From an uncultured Bacteroides sp. (lineage in GTDB: Bacteria > Bacteroidota > Bacteroidia > Bacteroidales > Bacteroidaceae), in NCBI RefSeq assembly GCF_963678845.1, contig NZ_OY787464.1, positions 1,178,001-1,242,000 of the forward strand: 64,000 nucleotides of DNA, written 5' to 3'. Below, one piece after another: positions 8,041 to 16,702 of the stretch. Both the position numbers and the translations under genes were made by a program. Each line of letters starts with the position of its first letter. Within the stretch, counting starts at the first letter, position 1. The notes beneath the pieces are model-generated. The model was given only the letters and a program-made list of their open reading frames with translations, was not told the DNA's origin and did no database searches.

Positions 8041-8967
8041 TTAATTAGGTATAATCAGTGTAATAGCTTCGTTTAGGATACCAATCTCCAACGGAAAATG
8101 ATTGGGAAGAATTCTTCCGTCAACGTCGGCTGCAGCATTACGTGCTTTATAAACGCGAACCATCTTTGTACGGTAAGACTTAACCATTTTATGATTAAGG
8201 ATTCGTCCCTGAATCAGCATCCAAAGTCCGGCCAATAATTGCAAAGGTTCTGGCCCATAAATAACGGAAACATCCAGCCAGCCATTATACGGAACCGCGC
8301 TGGGAGTTTGTCCGTAGCCGGTTGCATTCCCCACACAAACCGTCATAACACGTCCACGAATATGTTCATCATTTATCCGTAAGTGCATCCGGTAAAGCTT
8401 ACGCTCAAAGAACAACAAAAACAGAGAAGCAACATAAGATAAGAACTTCACGCCCCAAAAACGTTTTGTCTGATCAGTGATCTTCACTATACGTGCACCA
8501 AGACCTATATTTAAAGCATTAAGAAAATAACGACGCTCATGCTTATAGGCATCAAAATAAGAACAATATCCTACATCTATTTTTTTTCTGCGATTATTAA
8601 TAATCCAGTCTACCGCTTCTTTATAATCCAGGTTCAAATCCCAGTAACGAGCAAAATCATTTCCTATTCCGTTTGGAATAATACCGATAGCTATATCGCT
8701 CACCTCTTCTGCTGTGGAAGTCATAATTCCATTTATAGCATCATTTAATGCTCCGTCACCTCCTACAATCACAATAATACGATACCCTTCACTTGCATAT
8801 GCACGAGTCAGGACTTCCACCGTACCAAAACCTTCAGACTGGACGTAATCAAAAGCCACATTTTTACTTTCAATGTACTCTTTTATCTCCTTCCATCGTT
8901 TCTGAACTTTTCTTGTTCCTGCTTTGGGATTATAAATAATCCCCCATCTATTTGGATCTGTGTTCAT
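8041..8967 (-). CDS. Diacylglycerol kinase / YegS-like lipid kinase
   Basis: The 308-residue cytoplasmic protein carries the DAGK catalytic-domain signatures: YNPKAGTRKVQKRW near the N-terminus, the nucleotide-binding VGGDGALNDAING, and NGIGNDFARYW. A C-terminal beta domain has DVDGRILP. The family phosphorylates diacylglycerol, sphingolipid bases or related lipids. Bacteroides makes sphingolipids, so the lipid substrate cannot be chosen from sequence. It sits in the middle of the miaA-kinase-kdsA operon, with spacings of 6 and 3 bp on either side, which indicates co-transcription. The family assignment is firm and the substrate is open. Confidence 0.88.
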   Translation of the reverse strand: MNTDPNRWGIIYNPKAGTRKVQKRWKEIKEYIESKNVAFDYVQSEGFGTVEVLTRAYASEGYRIIVIVGGDGALNDAINGIMTSTAEEVSDIAIGIIPNGIGNDFARYWDLNLDYKEAVDWIINNRRKKIDVGYCSYFDAYKHERRYFLNALNIGLGARIVKITDQTKRFWGVKFLSYVASLFLLFFERKLYRMHLRINDEHIRGRVMTVCVGNATGYGQTPSAVPYNGWLDVSVIYGPEPLQLLAGLWMLIQGRILNHKMVKSYRTKMVRVYKARNAAADVDGRILPNHFPLEIGILNEAITLIIPN

Positions 8968-8973
8968 ATATAA

Positions 8974-9891
8974 TCAGCTATTAAGTAAACCTTTTACTCG
9001 TTCTATTTTTTCCTGCATGGGCAAAGTGGCATCCAACCAATGAATAGTAAAACCTCTTCGTTCCATCCCTCGGAACCAAGTCATCTGTCGTTTGGCAAAT
9101 TGGTGAATTGCAATCTCCAATTGCAAAACCATCTCCTCGTAAGTTAGTTGAGAGGTAATATACAACGTGAGATATTTATATTCCAGCCCGTAATAAATAA
9201 GATCCTCAGCCGGAATGCCATTATCCAGTAATTGCTTTACCTCTTCCACCATACCATCATCCAGACGTTGGCGCAGACGGCTTGATATTTTCTTCCGTCT
9301 TAGTTCTCTATCAATATCAACACCAATAATCAAACTATTAAACGATGGAAACTCCCTTTGTTTAATATCATTTTTCAGATAATGCTCTTCTATTTCAATA
9401 GCCCGGATTGCACGTTTAACTGTATCAACATCCGTAGAATTATGAAGTGCCTTGTAGGTTCTTAATATTTCAGTTAATTCTTCCAATGATTTATCAGCAA
9501 GTTTCTGGCGCAGTTCCTTATTCTCGGGAACAGGAACAAGCTTATATCCTTTCAATACAGATTCCAAGTACATCCCGGTTCCTCCGCAAAGAATAGGCAA
9601 CTTACCTTTCTGCTTTATTGATTCGTATGCAACAAGAAAATCTCTCTGATATTCAAATACATTATACTTGTATCCAGGATCTGCCACATCAATGAGATGA
9701 TACGGTATTTGCTTGCCATTCACTGTATAATCTGCCAGATCTTTCCCAGTCCCCAAATCCATTTGTTTGTATATTTGACGAGAATCTGCACTAATAATTT
9801 CAGTATCTAATTCATTAGCCAAGGCAGCAGCAAAAGGGGTTTTCCCAGAAGCTGTAGGTCCTAATATAGTAATCAAATCAAAATTTGCCAT
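8974..9891 (-). CDS. miaA: tRNA dimethylallyltransferase
   Basis: MiaA transfers a dimethylallyl group to N6 of adenosine 37 in tRNAs that read codons starting with U. The protein shows the P-loop GPTASGKT, the DSRQIYKQMDLGTGK motif, HLIDVADP, PILCGGTGMYLESVL, and the C-terminal RQMTWFRG. I start it at the ATG at 9891, giving MANFDLITILGPTASGKT. The frame extends 12 codons further to 9927, but that extension is not conserved-looking, and P-loop spacing in the family favours the internal start. It is the first gene of the operon with the lipid kinase and kdsA. Confidence 0.95.
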   Translation of the reverse strand: MANFDLITILGPTASGKTPFAAALANELDTEIISADSRQIYKQMDLGTGKDLADYTVNGKQIPYHLIDVADPGYKYNVFEYQRDFLVAYESIKQKGKLPILCGGTGMYLESVLKGYKLVPVPENKELRQKLADKSLEELTEILRTYKALHNSTDVDTVKRAIRAIEIEEHYLKNDIKQREFPSFNSLIIGVDIDRELRRKKISSRLRQRLDDGMVEEVKQLLDNGIPAEDLIYYGLEYKYLTLYITSQLTYEEMVLQLEIAIHQFAKRQMTWFRGMERRGFTIHWLDATLPMQEKIERVKGLLNS

Positions 9892-10009
9892 AATTGCACA
9901 AGTAATAATGTGTACAAACTTACACAAAATTCTTGAATATATTCACCTGCAGATTAAAAAAGGAGTTCCGCTTTCCTTATATAGAAAATGAAGCAGCAAA
10001 TTGAAGGAT

Positions 10010-10043
10010 AAAAAAAACCGTTTCGGTTACCCGAAACGGTTTT
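10010..10043 (-). terminator. Rho-independent terminator of gapA
   Basis: A hairpin with arms AAACCGTTTCGG and CCGAAACGGTTT at 10015-10042 is followed on the minus strand by a run of T. It lies 23 bp beyond the gapA stop codon. Confidence 0.9.
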
Positions 10044-10065
10044 ATAACTATGAAGAAATAATTTC

Positions 10066-11076
10066 TTACTTGTTAACTGATGCCATGTGAGCAACCAAGT
10101 CAAGGACTTTGTTTGAGTAACCAATTTCGTTGTCATACCAAGATACAACTTTTACGAAAGTGTCAGTCAAAGCAATACCTGCTTTTGCATCGAAGATAGA
10201 TGTACGAGTGTCACCTAAGAAGTCAGCAGAAACAACTGCATCTTCAGTGTAACCAAGGATACCCTTCAATTCGTTTTCAGAAGCTTCTTTCATTGCAGCA
10301 CAGATTTCAGCATAAGTAGCAGGTTTTGCTAAGTTTACTGTTAAGTCTACTACAGAAACGTCCAAAGTAGGAACACGCATAGACATACCTGTCAATTTGC
10401 CGTTCAATTCAGGAATTACTTTACCTACAGCTTTAGCAGCACCAGTAGATGAAGGGATAATGTTACCAGAAGCAGCACGACCACCTCTCCAATCTTTCAT
10501 AGAAGGGCCATCAACTGTTTTTTGAGTTGCAGTTGTAGAGTGAACTGTAGTCATCAAACCGTTTACGATACCAAACTTATCGTTCAATACTTTTGCGATA
10601 GGAGCCAAACAGTTAGTAGTACAAGATGCATTAGATACAAATTGAGTACCTTTTACGTATGATTTTTCATTAACACCACAAACAAACATTGGAGTGCTAT
10701 CAGAAGAAGGAGCTGACATAACAACGTATTTTGCACCTGCCTGGATATGAGCTTGAGCCTTTTCTTGAGTTAAGAATAAACCTGTTGACTCAACTACGTA
10801 TTCAGCACCAACTGCATCCCATTTCAAATCTGCTGGGTTACGTTCTGCTGTAATGCGAATAGCTTTACCATTAACGATCAATTGGCTTTTTTCAACATCT
10901 GCTTCAACAGTTCCTTCGAACTGACCGTGCATAGTGTCATACTTCAACATATATGCCAAGTAATCTACTGGGCAAAGGTCATTAATACCTACGATCTGAA
11001 TGTCGTTTCTTGTTTGAGCAGCACGGAATACAAAACGTCCGATACGGCCGAATCCATTAATACCTACTTTAATCAT
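10066..11076 (-). CDS. gapA: Glyceraldehyde-3-phosphate dehydrogenase, type I
   Basis: This glycolytic enzyme converts glyceraldehyde 3-phosphate to 1,3-bisphosphoglycerate using NAD. The 336-residue protein has the N-terminal Rossmann motif GINGFGRIGRFVFR, the active-site block NASCTTNCLAP with the catalytic Cys near residue 152, the SSTGAAKAVGKVIPELNGKLTGMSMRVP segment and the C-terminal WYDNEIGYSNKV. It is monocistronic, with its own terminator. A TACTTTTG box on the minus strand at 11272-11265 may be its promoter, which would give a leader of about 180 nt. Base composition is slightly less A+T-rich than the neighbours, as expected for a highly expressed gene. Confidence 0.97.
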   Translation of the reverse strand: MIKVGINGFGRIGRFVFRAAQTRNDIQIVGINDLCPVDYLAYMLKYDTMHGQFEGTVEADVEKSQLIVNGKAIRITAERNPADLKWDAVGAEYVVESTGLFLTQEKAQAHIQAGAKYVVMSAPSSDSTPMFVCGVNEKSYVKGTQFVSNASCTTNCLAPIAKVLNDKFGIVNGLMTTVHSTTATQKTVDGPSMKDWRGGRAASGNIIPSSTGAAKAVGKVIPELNGKLTGMSMRVPTLDVSVVDLTVNLAKPATYAEICAAMKEASENELKGILGYTEDAVVSADFLGDTRTSIFDAKAGIALTDTFVKVVSWYDNEIGYSNKVLDLVAHMASVNK

Positions 11077-11264
11077 TTTGTTAAACTTTTAAGGGTTTTA
11101 TAATATTCATTCTAAAATATCCGTTATTATAGCATTAAGGAAAGTGCTTAAAATTAACCACAATTGCATGGAGTGGGATGCCAAGCAAGACATCAGGACT
11201 CATAAAATAGCAATATTAAAAAATAATGTAGTTGCCTCTTAAAATATATTTCCTAATTGCGTCG

Positions 11265-11272
11265 CAAAAGTA
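11265..11272 (-). promoter_or_regulatory. Candidate -7 promoter element of gapA
   Basis: On the minus strand TACTTTTG matches TAnnTTTG. It lies in the divergent spacer between gapA and mscL, about 190 bp before the gapA start. No clear -33 element is seen. Confidence 0.35.
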
Positions 11273-11322
11273 CGAAATTGTTTTTATATTAGCACATAAT
11301 TTTATCTTAAATATCAAAAAAG

Positions 11323-11751
11323 ATGGGAAAAAGTAACTTTTTACAAGAATTCAAAGCATTTGCCATGAGAGGCAATGTGATTGACATGGCTGTCGGTGTG
11401 ATCATTGGCGGCGCTTTTGGGAAAATAGTCTCCTCTTTAGTAGCCGATGTGGTGATGCCTGCCATCGGTATTTTTGTTGGCGGGGTTAACTTCAAGGAAT
11501 TAAAGTGGGTAATAAAGGAAGCTACTTATTCTGCAAATGGGAAAGTGCTCACGAATGCAACAACCCTAAATTATGGAAACTTCCTGCAATCCACATTCGA
11601 CTTTATCATCATCGCTTTTGCAATTTTTCTATTTATTAAGTTCATGGCACGGCTTAACAGAAAAAAAGAAGAAGCTCCTGTAACTCCTGCACCAAGCAAG
11701 GAAGAGAGTTTACTGGCTGAGATCCGTGATTTATTAAAAGAAAAGCAATAA
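11323..11751 (+). CDS. mscL: Large-conductance mechanosensitive channel
   Basis: MscL is the pentameric inner-membrane emergency valve that opens at high membrane tension during hypo-osmotic shock. The 142-residue protein contains the signature FKAFAMRGNVIDMAVGVIIGGAFGKIVSSLVADVVMP (TM1, about residues 8-45). A periplasmic loop follows, then TM2 (about 88-108, FDFIIIAFAIFLFIKFMARL) and a charged C-terminal helix. The length fits the family. The gene is divergent from gapA and is followed by a hairpin at 11793-11834 and then the IS982 element. Confidence 0.96.
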   Translation: MGKSNFLQEFKAFAMRGNVIDMAVGVIIGGAFGKIVSSLVADVVMPAIGIFVGGVNFKELKWVIKEATYSANGKVLTNATTLNYGNFLQSTFDFIIIAFAIFLFIKFMARLNRKKEEAPVTPAPSKEESLLAEIRDLLKEKQ

Positions 11752-11792
11752 TAAGTAAACTTCATTATTTAGTTTATAACTCCCACTATTTA

Positions 11793-11840
11793 AAAGTCTA
11801 TGCGTCCGCGTACTATTCCGGGTCCATAGACTTTCTTGCA
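11793..11840 (+). terminator. Hairpin downstream of mscL, probable terminator
   Basis: AAAGTCTATG at 11793-11802 pairs with CATAGACTTT at 11825-11834. The following stretch is only moderately T-rich, so termination strength is uncertain. Confidence 0.55.
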
Positions 11841-11867
11841 ATAACAACCACCGTAATACTATTTATT

Positions 11868-12844
11868 ACCCGTAGTGCATTTAGGCAATACATGTTTTGA
11901 TGTTATTAATATTTCTATTATTTAATTTATTAATTAGCTGAATAAGAGTTAGAGCCATAATTTTCGAATGAATTCTAGTTTTAAATCCATTGAAAGACTT
12001 AGCGTAATTCCGACGAATCATAAACTGATCACATAACTGAGAGAATAACGTTTCAATTCTTTTTCTGGCTTTTCTAAAAACAATATATTGCTTAGCATAC
12101 CCATGCTGATTATTTCTCATGGGAACTTCTAGTTTAATGTTGTTTTCTTCAAATAGATCCAACTGATAATTAACACTCAAATATCCTTTATCTCCCAGAA
12201 TAGTACAGTCATAATGATTCTGCTTAACATCTTCGAGATAATGAATATCATGTACGGATGCTTTTGTTAAGTCGAAATCCGAGAAAACCCCATCAATAGT
12301 ACATATTGCATGCAGTTTATAACCATAGTAATACATCCGTTGTGTTGCACAATAACCTTTATCAGGTGAGGTTTCAAAAGTTTCCCTACAAATGCCACCT
12401 CGTCTACTGCGACTTAATTTACAAACTTCTAAAGGCATACTATCTACTATGAAATAATCCCTGCTCGAACTAATCTGAAAAACTATTCGTTTACGCAACT
12501 GTTCTTTGAAATAAAATAATTTACGTCTTCTTCTATTATAAACGCTTCGTTCAATCCTTAAACTCAATTTATCAGGGAGAATCCTGAATAGTTGATATTC
12601 AGAGTCAATACCCATATATTCTGAGGTTAAATCAATAGCAATCAATTCGATATCTGATAACCTGGGTTTACGAATCTGATTAAGAAAATTCATTTTAGAC
12701 TCTATTTGTTGCAATATCTCTAATATTTTTCCGTAATTTGCATTGAAGTTGATCATATATTTAATCGTTTGGTAGACAATTAAATATAGTCATTTATTTG
12801 ATAATGAGCAACTTCTTTTCTTTTTATCCAAATGCACTACGGGT
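11868..12844. mobile_element. IS982-family insertion sequence
   Basis: Terminal inverted repeats begin ACCCGTAGTGCATTTAG at 11868 and, read inward from 12844, ACCCGTAGTGCATTTGG. The element is about 977 bp and encodes one IS982-type transposase on the minus strand. I do not see a matching target duplication: the left flank ends CTATTTATT and the right flank begins TAGTAAAC. The target repeat may have decayed, or the flanks may have been rearranged. The right end lies only 8 bp beyond the stop codon of the adjacent SGNH hydrolase gene, so that gene is spared. Confidence 0.85.
11881..12756 (-). CDS. IS982-family transposase
   Basis: This 291-residue DDE transposase has YFIVDSMPLEVCKLSRSRRG containing the first catalytic Asp. 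YGYKLHAICTIDGVFSDFDLTKASVHDIHYL, the typical IS4/IS982 Y(2)K core, follows. TILGDKGYLSVNYQ carries the second Asp, and RKARKRIETLFSQLCDQF carries the catalytic Glu. The frame is intact, starting at ATG 12756 and ending TAA 13 bp inside the left terminal repeat. It appears functional. Confidence 0.93.
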   Translation of the reverse strand: MINFNANYGKILEILQQIESKMNFLNQIRKPRLSDIELIAIDLTSEYMGIDSEYQLFRILPDKLSLRIERSVYNRRRRKLFYFKEQLRKRIVFQISSSRDYFIVDSMPLEVCKLSRSRRGGICRETFETSPDKGYCATQRMYYYGYKLHAICTIDGVFSDFDLTKASVHDIHYLEDVKQNHYDCTILGDKGYLSVNYQLDLFEENNIKLEVPMRNNQHGYAKQYIVFRKARKRIETLFSQLCDQFMIRRNYAKSFNGFKTRIHSKIMALTLIQLINKLNNRNINNIKTCIA

Positions 12845-12852
12845 TAGTAAAC

Positions 12853-13518
12853 TTATTTTTTAGTTCCCTTATTATTTATTACCCGATATATTTCTTCGGC
12901 TATTCGGATAGCTCCTGCTTCGTTAGGATGAACATGATCAGGGAAATACTGAGAAGATCCACTGAGGGGAGTATGTAGATCAATAACATTCACCTTCATT
13001 TTTTTGGCAACAGTCTTAATATAAGGAATGACATCATGCGTGATAATGCTATCATTTATCCCCCACTGAATAGCATAAGCCGGAACGGGCAAGCAAAGAT
13101 ATATTTTTGGTTTTGAAGGTAATGCTTTAAAAGCTTTCACCATAGTAGTCAAGTCTTTCTTAAATTCATCCTTATACTTCCAGTTTTGCGGTTTACTATC
13201 ATTTGTGCCCAGCTTAATTGTTACTATATCCGGTTGAAAATCCAGCGCATCCTGATACATTTTCTCTTTCATATAAGGATAATCTCCCTTGTTCAACAAA
13301 GTTCTTCCACTGAAACCAAAGTTATGCACTTCGTAACCATCACCAAGCAATCTTCCCAAAACACTTGGATAGCTATCATGTTTCTGATCTTTCACCCCTG
13401 ATCCCTGTGTGATACTGTTACCAACACAAGCTACTTTAATTACTTTTTGCTGCGCAAAGGTCAGATTACAGCAAAACAACAGCAAACATAAAAGCTGCAA
13501 ATAAGATTTTCTTTTCAT
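12853..13518 (-). CDS. Secreted SGNH/GDSL-family hydrolase
   Basis: The 221-residue protein has a signal peptide (1-22, ending TFAQ) and the SGNH blocks: block I VGNSITQGSG with the nucleophile Ser, block II NFGFSGRTLL, block III IKLGTNDSK, and block V DHVHPNEAGA with the catalytic Asp/His. The family includes acetyl-xylan esterases, sialate O-acetylesterases and rhamnogalacturonan acetylesterases; the true substrate is unknown. It is a single gene with no carbohydrate-utilisation neighbours. An IS982 element inserted right after its stop codon may have separated it from downstream genes or from its terminator. Confidence 0.85.
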   Translation of the reverse strand: MKRKSYLQLLCLLLFCCNLTFAQQKVIKVACVGNSITQGSGVKDQKHDSYPSVLGRLLGDGYEVHNFGFSGRTLLNKGDYPYMKEKMYQDALDFQPDIVTIKLGTNDSKPQNWKYKDEFKKDLTTMVKAFKALPSKPKIYLCLPVPAYAIQWGINDSIITHDVIPYIKTVAKKMKVNVIDLHTPLSGSSQYFPDHVHPNEAGAIRIAEEIYRVINNKGTKK

Positions 13519-13654
13519 TTTATATCAGATTAATTATAACAGGACAAAGTTATTTTTTTTATTATTTCAAGCCATTAATTTCTAAATATTTTTTTATTAT
13601 CCAATAAAATAGTTGTTATTACAAACAAACAGTTCTCACCATTGAGCAATATAA

Positions 13655-14581
13655 TCAGACTATCCGCTGGGTATTCTGCAACGTCAGCATTTCTTTGGGA
13701 ACTGAAGAACGGATACTCTCTTTCAGCACATTCAATACAGAATAGCGAACGAAGTCTGTTTTTGTAACAATACTTATTTCACGCGTAGGACGTGGTATTG
13801 CAAACGGGCGTACAAGTTCTTTCTGCTGATCACTAAGTTGATAAAATGCCAGTTCGGGAATAAAAGTAATCCCCTTCCCTCCTTCCACAATTCTCATAAA
13901 AGTTTCCATACTTCCCAGATGATACGCAGCCTGATGAAGTTTAACCGCCTCAAGCTGGCAAAATCGCATCAACTGATCACGAAAACAATGGCCTTCATCT
14001 AAAAGCCAGAGCCTTTCTCCACTTATATCGGTGGAACGGATCACCTCATTTTTAAAAACAGATTCCTTGCGTGACACATATCCCAGAAACTGTTCATAGA
14101 AAAGAGTATCGACCTGAAGTGATTTACCATCAACAGCAGTTGCAATAATCGCTGCATCAACTTTTCCGGTTGCAAGAGCCACAAGCACATCCTGCGTTTT
14201 CATCTCAGATACACGGATATCCATTTCCGGATAGTCTTCCATAAACTTAGGAAAAAAGCGAGGAAGCAAATAAGGAGCTATTGTAGGCAATACTGCCATA
14301 CGAAAAACGCCTTTCAATGACTGCTCTTCTTCCTTTACTATCTCCTTTACTTTTAAAGCCTGAGCCATTACTGTATGAGCTTGTTCTAAAACTTTACGGC
14401 CAACGGCAGTTGGTTGAATAGGTTGTGTGCTGCGATCGAAGATCTTCACGTCCAGTTCTTCTTCCAGTTTTTGAATCATAGCACTCAGTGTGGGCTGAGT
14501 AACCATGCAGTATTCTGCTGCTTTGCCAAAATGACGAAACTTGTCTACTGCAAGAATGTATTCTAATTGTTGTATAGTCAT
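13655..14581 (-). CDS. oxyR: OxyR-type LysR regulator of the peroxide response
   Basis: The 308-residue LysR-family protein has an N-terminal winged helix (about 1-60, MTIQQLEYILAVDKFRHFGKAAEYCMVTQPTLS) and a C-terminal periplasmic-binding-like sensor domain. The two redox cysteines are at positions 199 (DEGHCFRDQ) and 208 (MRFCQLEA), the same spacing and numbering as in the classical OxyR. In Bacteroides OxyR activates catalase, Dps and Ahp genes after peroxide stress. None of those targets is adjacent here. It is a single gene, followed by a 578-bp spacer on its upstream side. Confidence 0.93.
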   Translation of the reverse strand: MTIQQLEYILAVDKFRHFGKAAEYCMVTQPTLSAMIQKLEEELDVKIFDRSTQPIQPTAVGRKVLEQAHTVMAQALKVKEIVKEEEQSLKGVFRMAVLPTIAPYLLPRFFPKFMEDYPEMDIRVSEMKTQDVLVALATGKVDAAIIATAVDGKSLQVDTLFYEQFLGYVSRKESVFKNEVIRSTDISGERLWLLDEGHCFRDQLMRFCQLEAVKLHQAAYHLGSMETFMRIVEGGKGITFIPELAFYQLSDQQKELVRPFAIPRPTREISIVTKTDFVRYSVLNVLKESIRSSVPKEMLTLQNTQRIV

Positions 14582-15159
14582 TTTATTGACTTATTTTAGT
14601 TCTTTACTTTTATGAATTTACTTCACATCAATATTACAATTTACAAACGTATCTGTTAATAATGCAAACAACCTCACTTTAGGAAGTGCAGAATCTATAA
14701 CTATCTACGTATTAATTTGTTCTTGTAAAACTAATACAAATAAGTCAATGATTCACTCAATGGCTTAAAATATTTATCAGATTGCACGGCACACGTAGTA
14801 ACATTCGGACTTTCCCCATTCAAAACAACCGGTTCAGGAAACAGCGCAAAGCAGATTTAGCAATTAGCTTGAAAACGTAAAAGGCATTCAGGGAATATCA
14901 GCTTCTATTTGCAGGAGAAATAATCAATCCTACTCCCATACAGGATTCAATTTACAGAAATGGACAAAGGAAACGTCCTTTTATCCTTAGTAAAATCCCA
15001 CCAGTTTTTTTAATCCAGCGGAACTTTTGAACAATATTATAAGTTTGCAATATTATTTCAGAGCATCAAAATAAAAAAAATAAAAAATATTCCTATACAA
15101 TTATTACCACTTAATAGATTTTTTAATATATTTGAATCGTCATAATATATTAAAACAAA
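14582..15159. other. Intergenic region between oxyR and the Kelch gene
   Basis: This 578-bp spacer separates two divergent genes. I see no credible coding frame and no strong repeat. A TATATTTG box at 15127-15134 is the likely -7 element for the Kelch gene, 26 bp before its first ATG. Confidence 0.5.
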
Positions 15160-16536
15160 ATGGAGTATAAAGTCGAGCATAACATGCTTCTTCAAATAAA
15201 AGTGGCATTAGCTTTTTTACTTATCAGTGTAACCCTATCCGCACAGAACAGTAGTCTGGTTTTAGACGGAGAATCAAAAGCCGCATTATCAGGAGTTAAT
15301 ATATACCTGAACAATAAAAAAGTTATATCAAGAAGTAATGATAAAGGCGAGTTCAATCTAAAAAGATTGTATAAAACAGATGTAAAAGATACGCTTTACT
15401 TTTCCCACATTGGATATTGTACGAAGAAAATACCTATACAATCGGCAAAAGCGCCCAACTGTATTGTTTACTTATTTAAAGACACACTCTCCTTAAAAGG
15501 AATAACTATCATATCGAATAAAAGACCTCTGGAAGATTTTCTGAATTATACCACGCTTGCTCCACTAAAAGTTGCAGTCAGCTCATTTGGGTCTACTTTA
15601 GTTGGAAACAAGATTTATGTATTCGGAGGTAATAAATCCAACTTTATAGGTATTGCAAACGAAGAAAGAATTCTTAAAAATGTTACAAAGATAAATTTTC
15701 ATATTGACTGGTTAAGTTATAGTGATAAGTTACAGATATATGACATACCTACAGACAAATGGGAAGTGAGCGACATAACACTTAGAAAAAGAGCTTTTGA
15801 AAATGTCAATTATTACAATAACAGAGTATATATATTAGGAGGGAAAAACCTGTCGACAAGTAAAAGAGTTGAATATCTGGACAATACAATTGAGCTGTAT
15901 GACATGAAGAGGAATAAAATCTACCTGGACAAAACAAATCCTCATCAAGGCGTAAATTTTGCTTCTTTCACCTATGATAATTGCTTACTGGTTATGGGAG
16001 GATCAATAAAAGAGAATAGTGATTTCAAAGTATATTCGAAGAAAGTTCATCTGCTAAATTTTAAGAAAGGATTATGGTATGAATTACCCGATATGCCTAA
16101 AGCGAAAGAGGCAAAAGGAATCATTATTAACAATACAATTTATTTAATAGGCGGCTTTAATACTGTAGCTCTAAATAATATTGAAAGTTACAATATTAAA
16201 ACAGGAAAATGGAAAACTATAGGTGAGCTGCCCTACGAAGTTTCAAGACCTGCAATTACATGTAATGACAATATTATCTATATCTATGAGGGTAATACCA
16301 TTCAGACTTTTAATATTATAACCAACGAGATAAAAGCCTACCCCATTGATCTGTTTTTAAATTATTGTGAGTTGGTATGTTGCGACAACATGTTATATAT
16401 TTTGGGAGGTATAAAAAATGACTCCGGTGATTATTCTGCCTCTAGAAATTTATATCGTATTGATATTAACGATTTTAAAAAGACTCAAGCATTAAGCGAT
16501 GTGACTATCCCTGGCGAAGAAGCTACTGGTGAATAA
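15160..16536 (+). CDS. Secreted Kelch-repeat protein with N-terminal carboxypeptidase-regulatory-like domain
   Basis: The first possible ATG is 15160; an internal ATG at 15184 (MLLQIKVALAFLLISVTLSAQ) gives a more compact signal peptide and may be the real start. After the signal comes a CarboxypepD_reg-like beta-sandwich (about residues 30-110: LDGESKAALSGVNIYLNNKKVISRSNDKGEFNLK). The rest is a beta-propeller of Kelch units, with repeated GNKIYVFGG, NRVYILGG, NCLLVMGG, NTIYLIGG and NMLYILGG motifs. It is probably exported and surface or periplasmic; its ligand is unknown. It is followed by repeat array D and guaA. Confidence 0.8.
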   Translation: MEYKVEHNMLLQIKVALAFLLISVTLSAQNSSLVLDGESKAALSGVNIYLNNKKVISRSNDKGEFNLKRLYKTDVKDTLYFSHIGYCTKKIPIQSAKAPNCIVYLFKDTLSLKGITIISNKRPLEDFLNYTTLAPLKVAVSSFGSTLVGNKIYVFGGNKSNFIGIANEERILKNVTKINFHIDWLSYSDKLQIYDIPTDKWEVSDITLRKRAFENVNYYNNRVYILGGKNLSTSKRVEYLDNTIELYDMKRNKIYLDKTNPHQGVNFASFTYDNCLLVMGGSIKENSDFKVYSKKVHLLNFKKGLWYELPDMPKAKEAKGIIINNTIYLIGGFNTVALNNIESYNIKTGKWKTIGELPYEVSRPAITCNDNIIYIYEGNTIQTFNIITNEIKAYPIDLFLNYCELVCCDNMLYILGGIKNDSGDYSASRNLYRIDINDFKKTQALSDVTIPGEEATGE

Positions 16537-16579
16537 GGCTATAGTCAGGTAAAGGTCAGCTATAACTTCTCCGAAGCTA

Positions 16580-16663
16580 TTTATTGGCGTAAGATTTTAA
16601 TTTATTGGTGAATGATTCGTATTTATTGGTGAATGGTTTTTATTTATTGGCGAATAATGTGTA
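16580..16663. repeat. Phased repeat array D: four TTTATTGG words at exact 21-bp spacing
   Basis: TTTATTGG starts at 16580, 16601, 16622 and 16643, three intervals of exactly 21 bp. The word extends as TTTATTGG[C/T]GAAT in three copies. Unlike arrays A-C the word is not a palindrome, so the copies face the same way on the same side of the helix. The last copy ends 11 bp before the guaA -7 box at 16662, so the array occupies the -33 region of the guaA promoter. Confidence 0.9.
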
Positions 16664-16669
16664 TTTTTG
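16662..16669 (+). promoter_or_regulatory. Candidate -7 promoter element of guaA
   Basis: TATTTTTG matches TAnnTTTG and lies 33 bp before the ATG at 16703. The -33 position falls between the last two copies of repeat array D. Confidence 0.5.
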
Positions 16670-16702
16670 CACGCATAACATTCCAAACATATACATTACA
16701 TC

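Noticed and set aside
11858..12852. Target site duplication of the IS982 element
   Set aside because: The bases left of 11868 and right of 12844 do not match over 3-9 bp.
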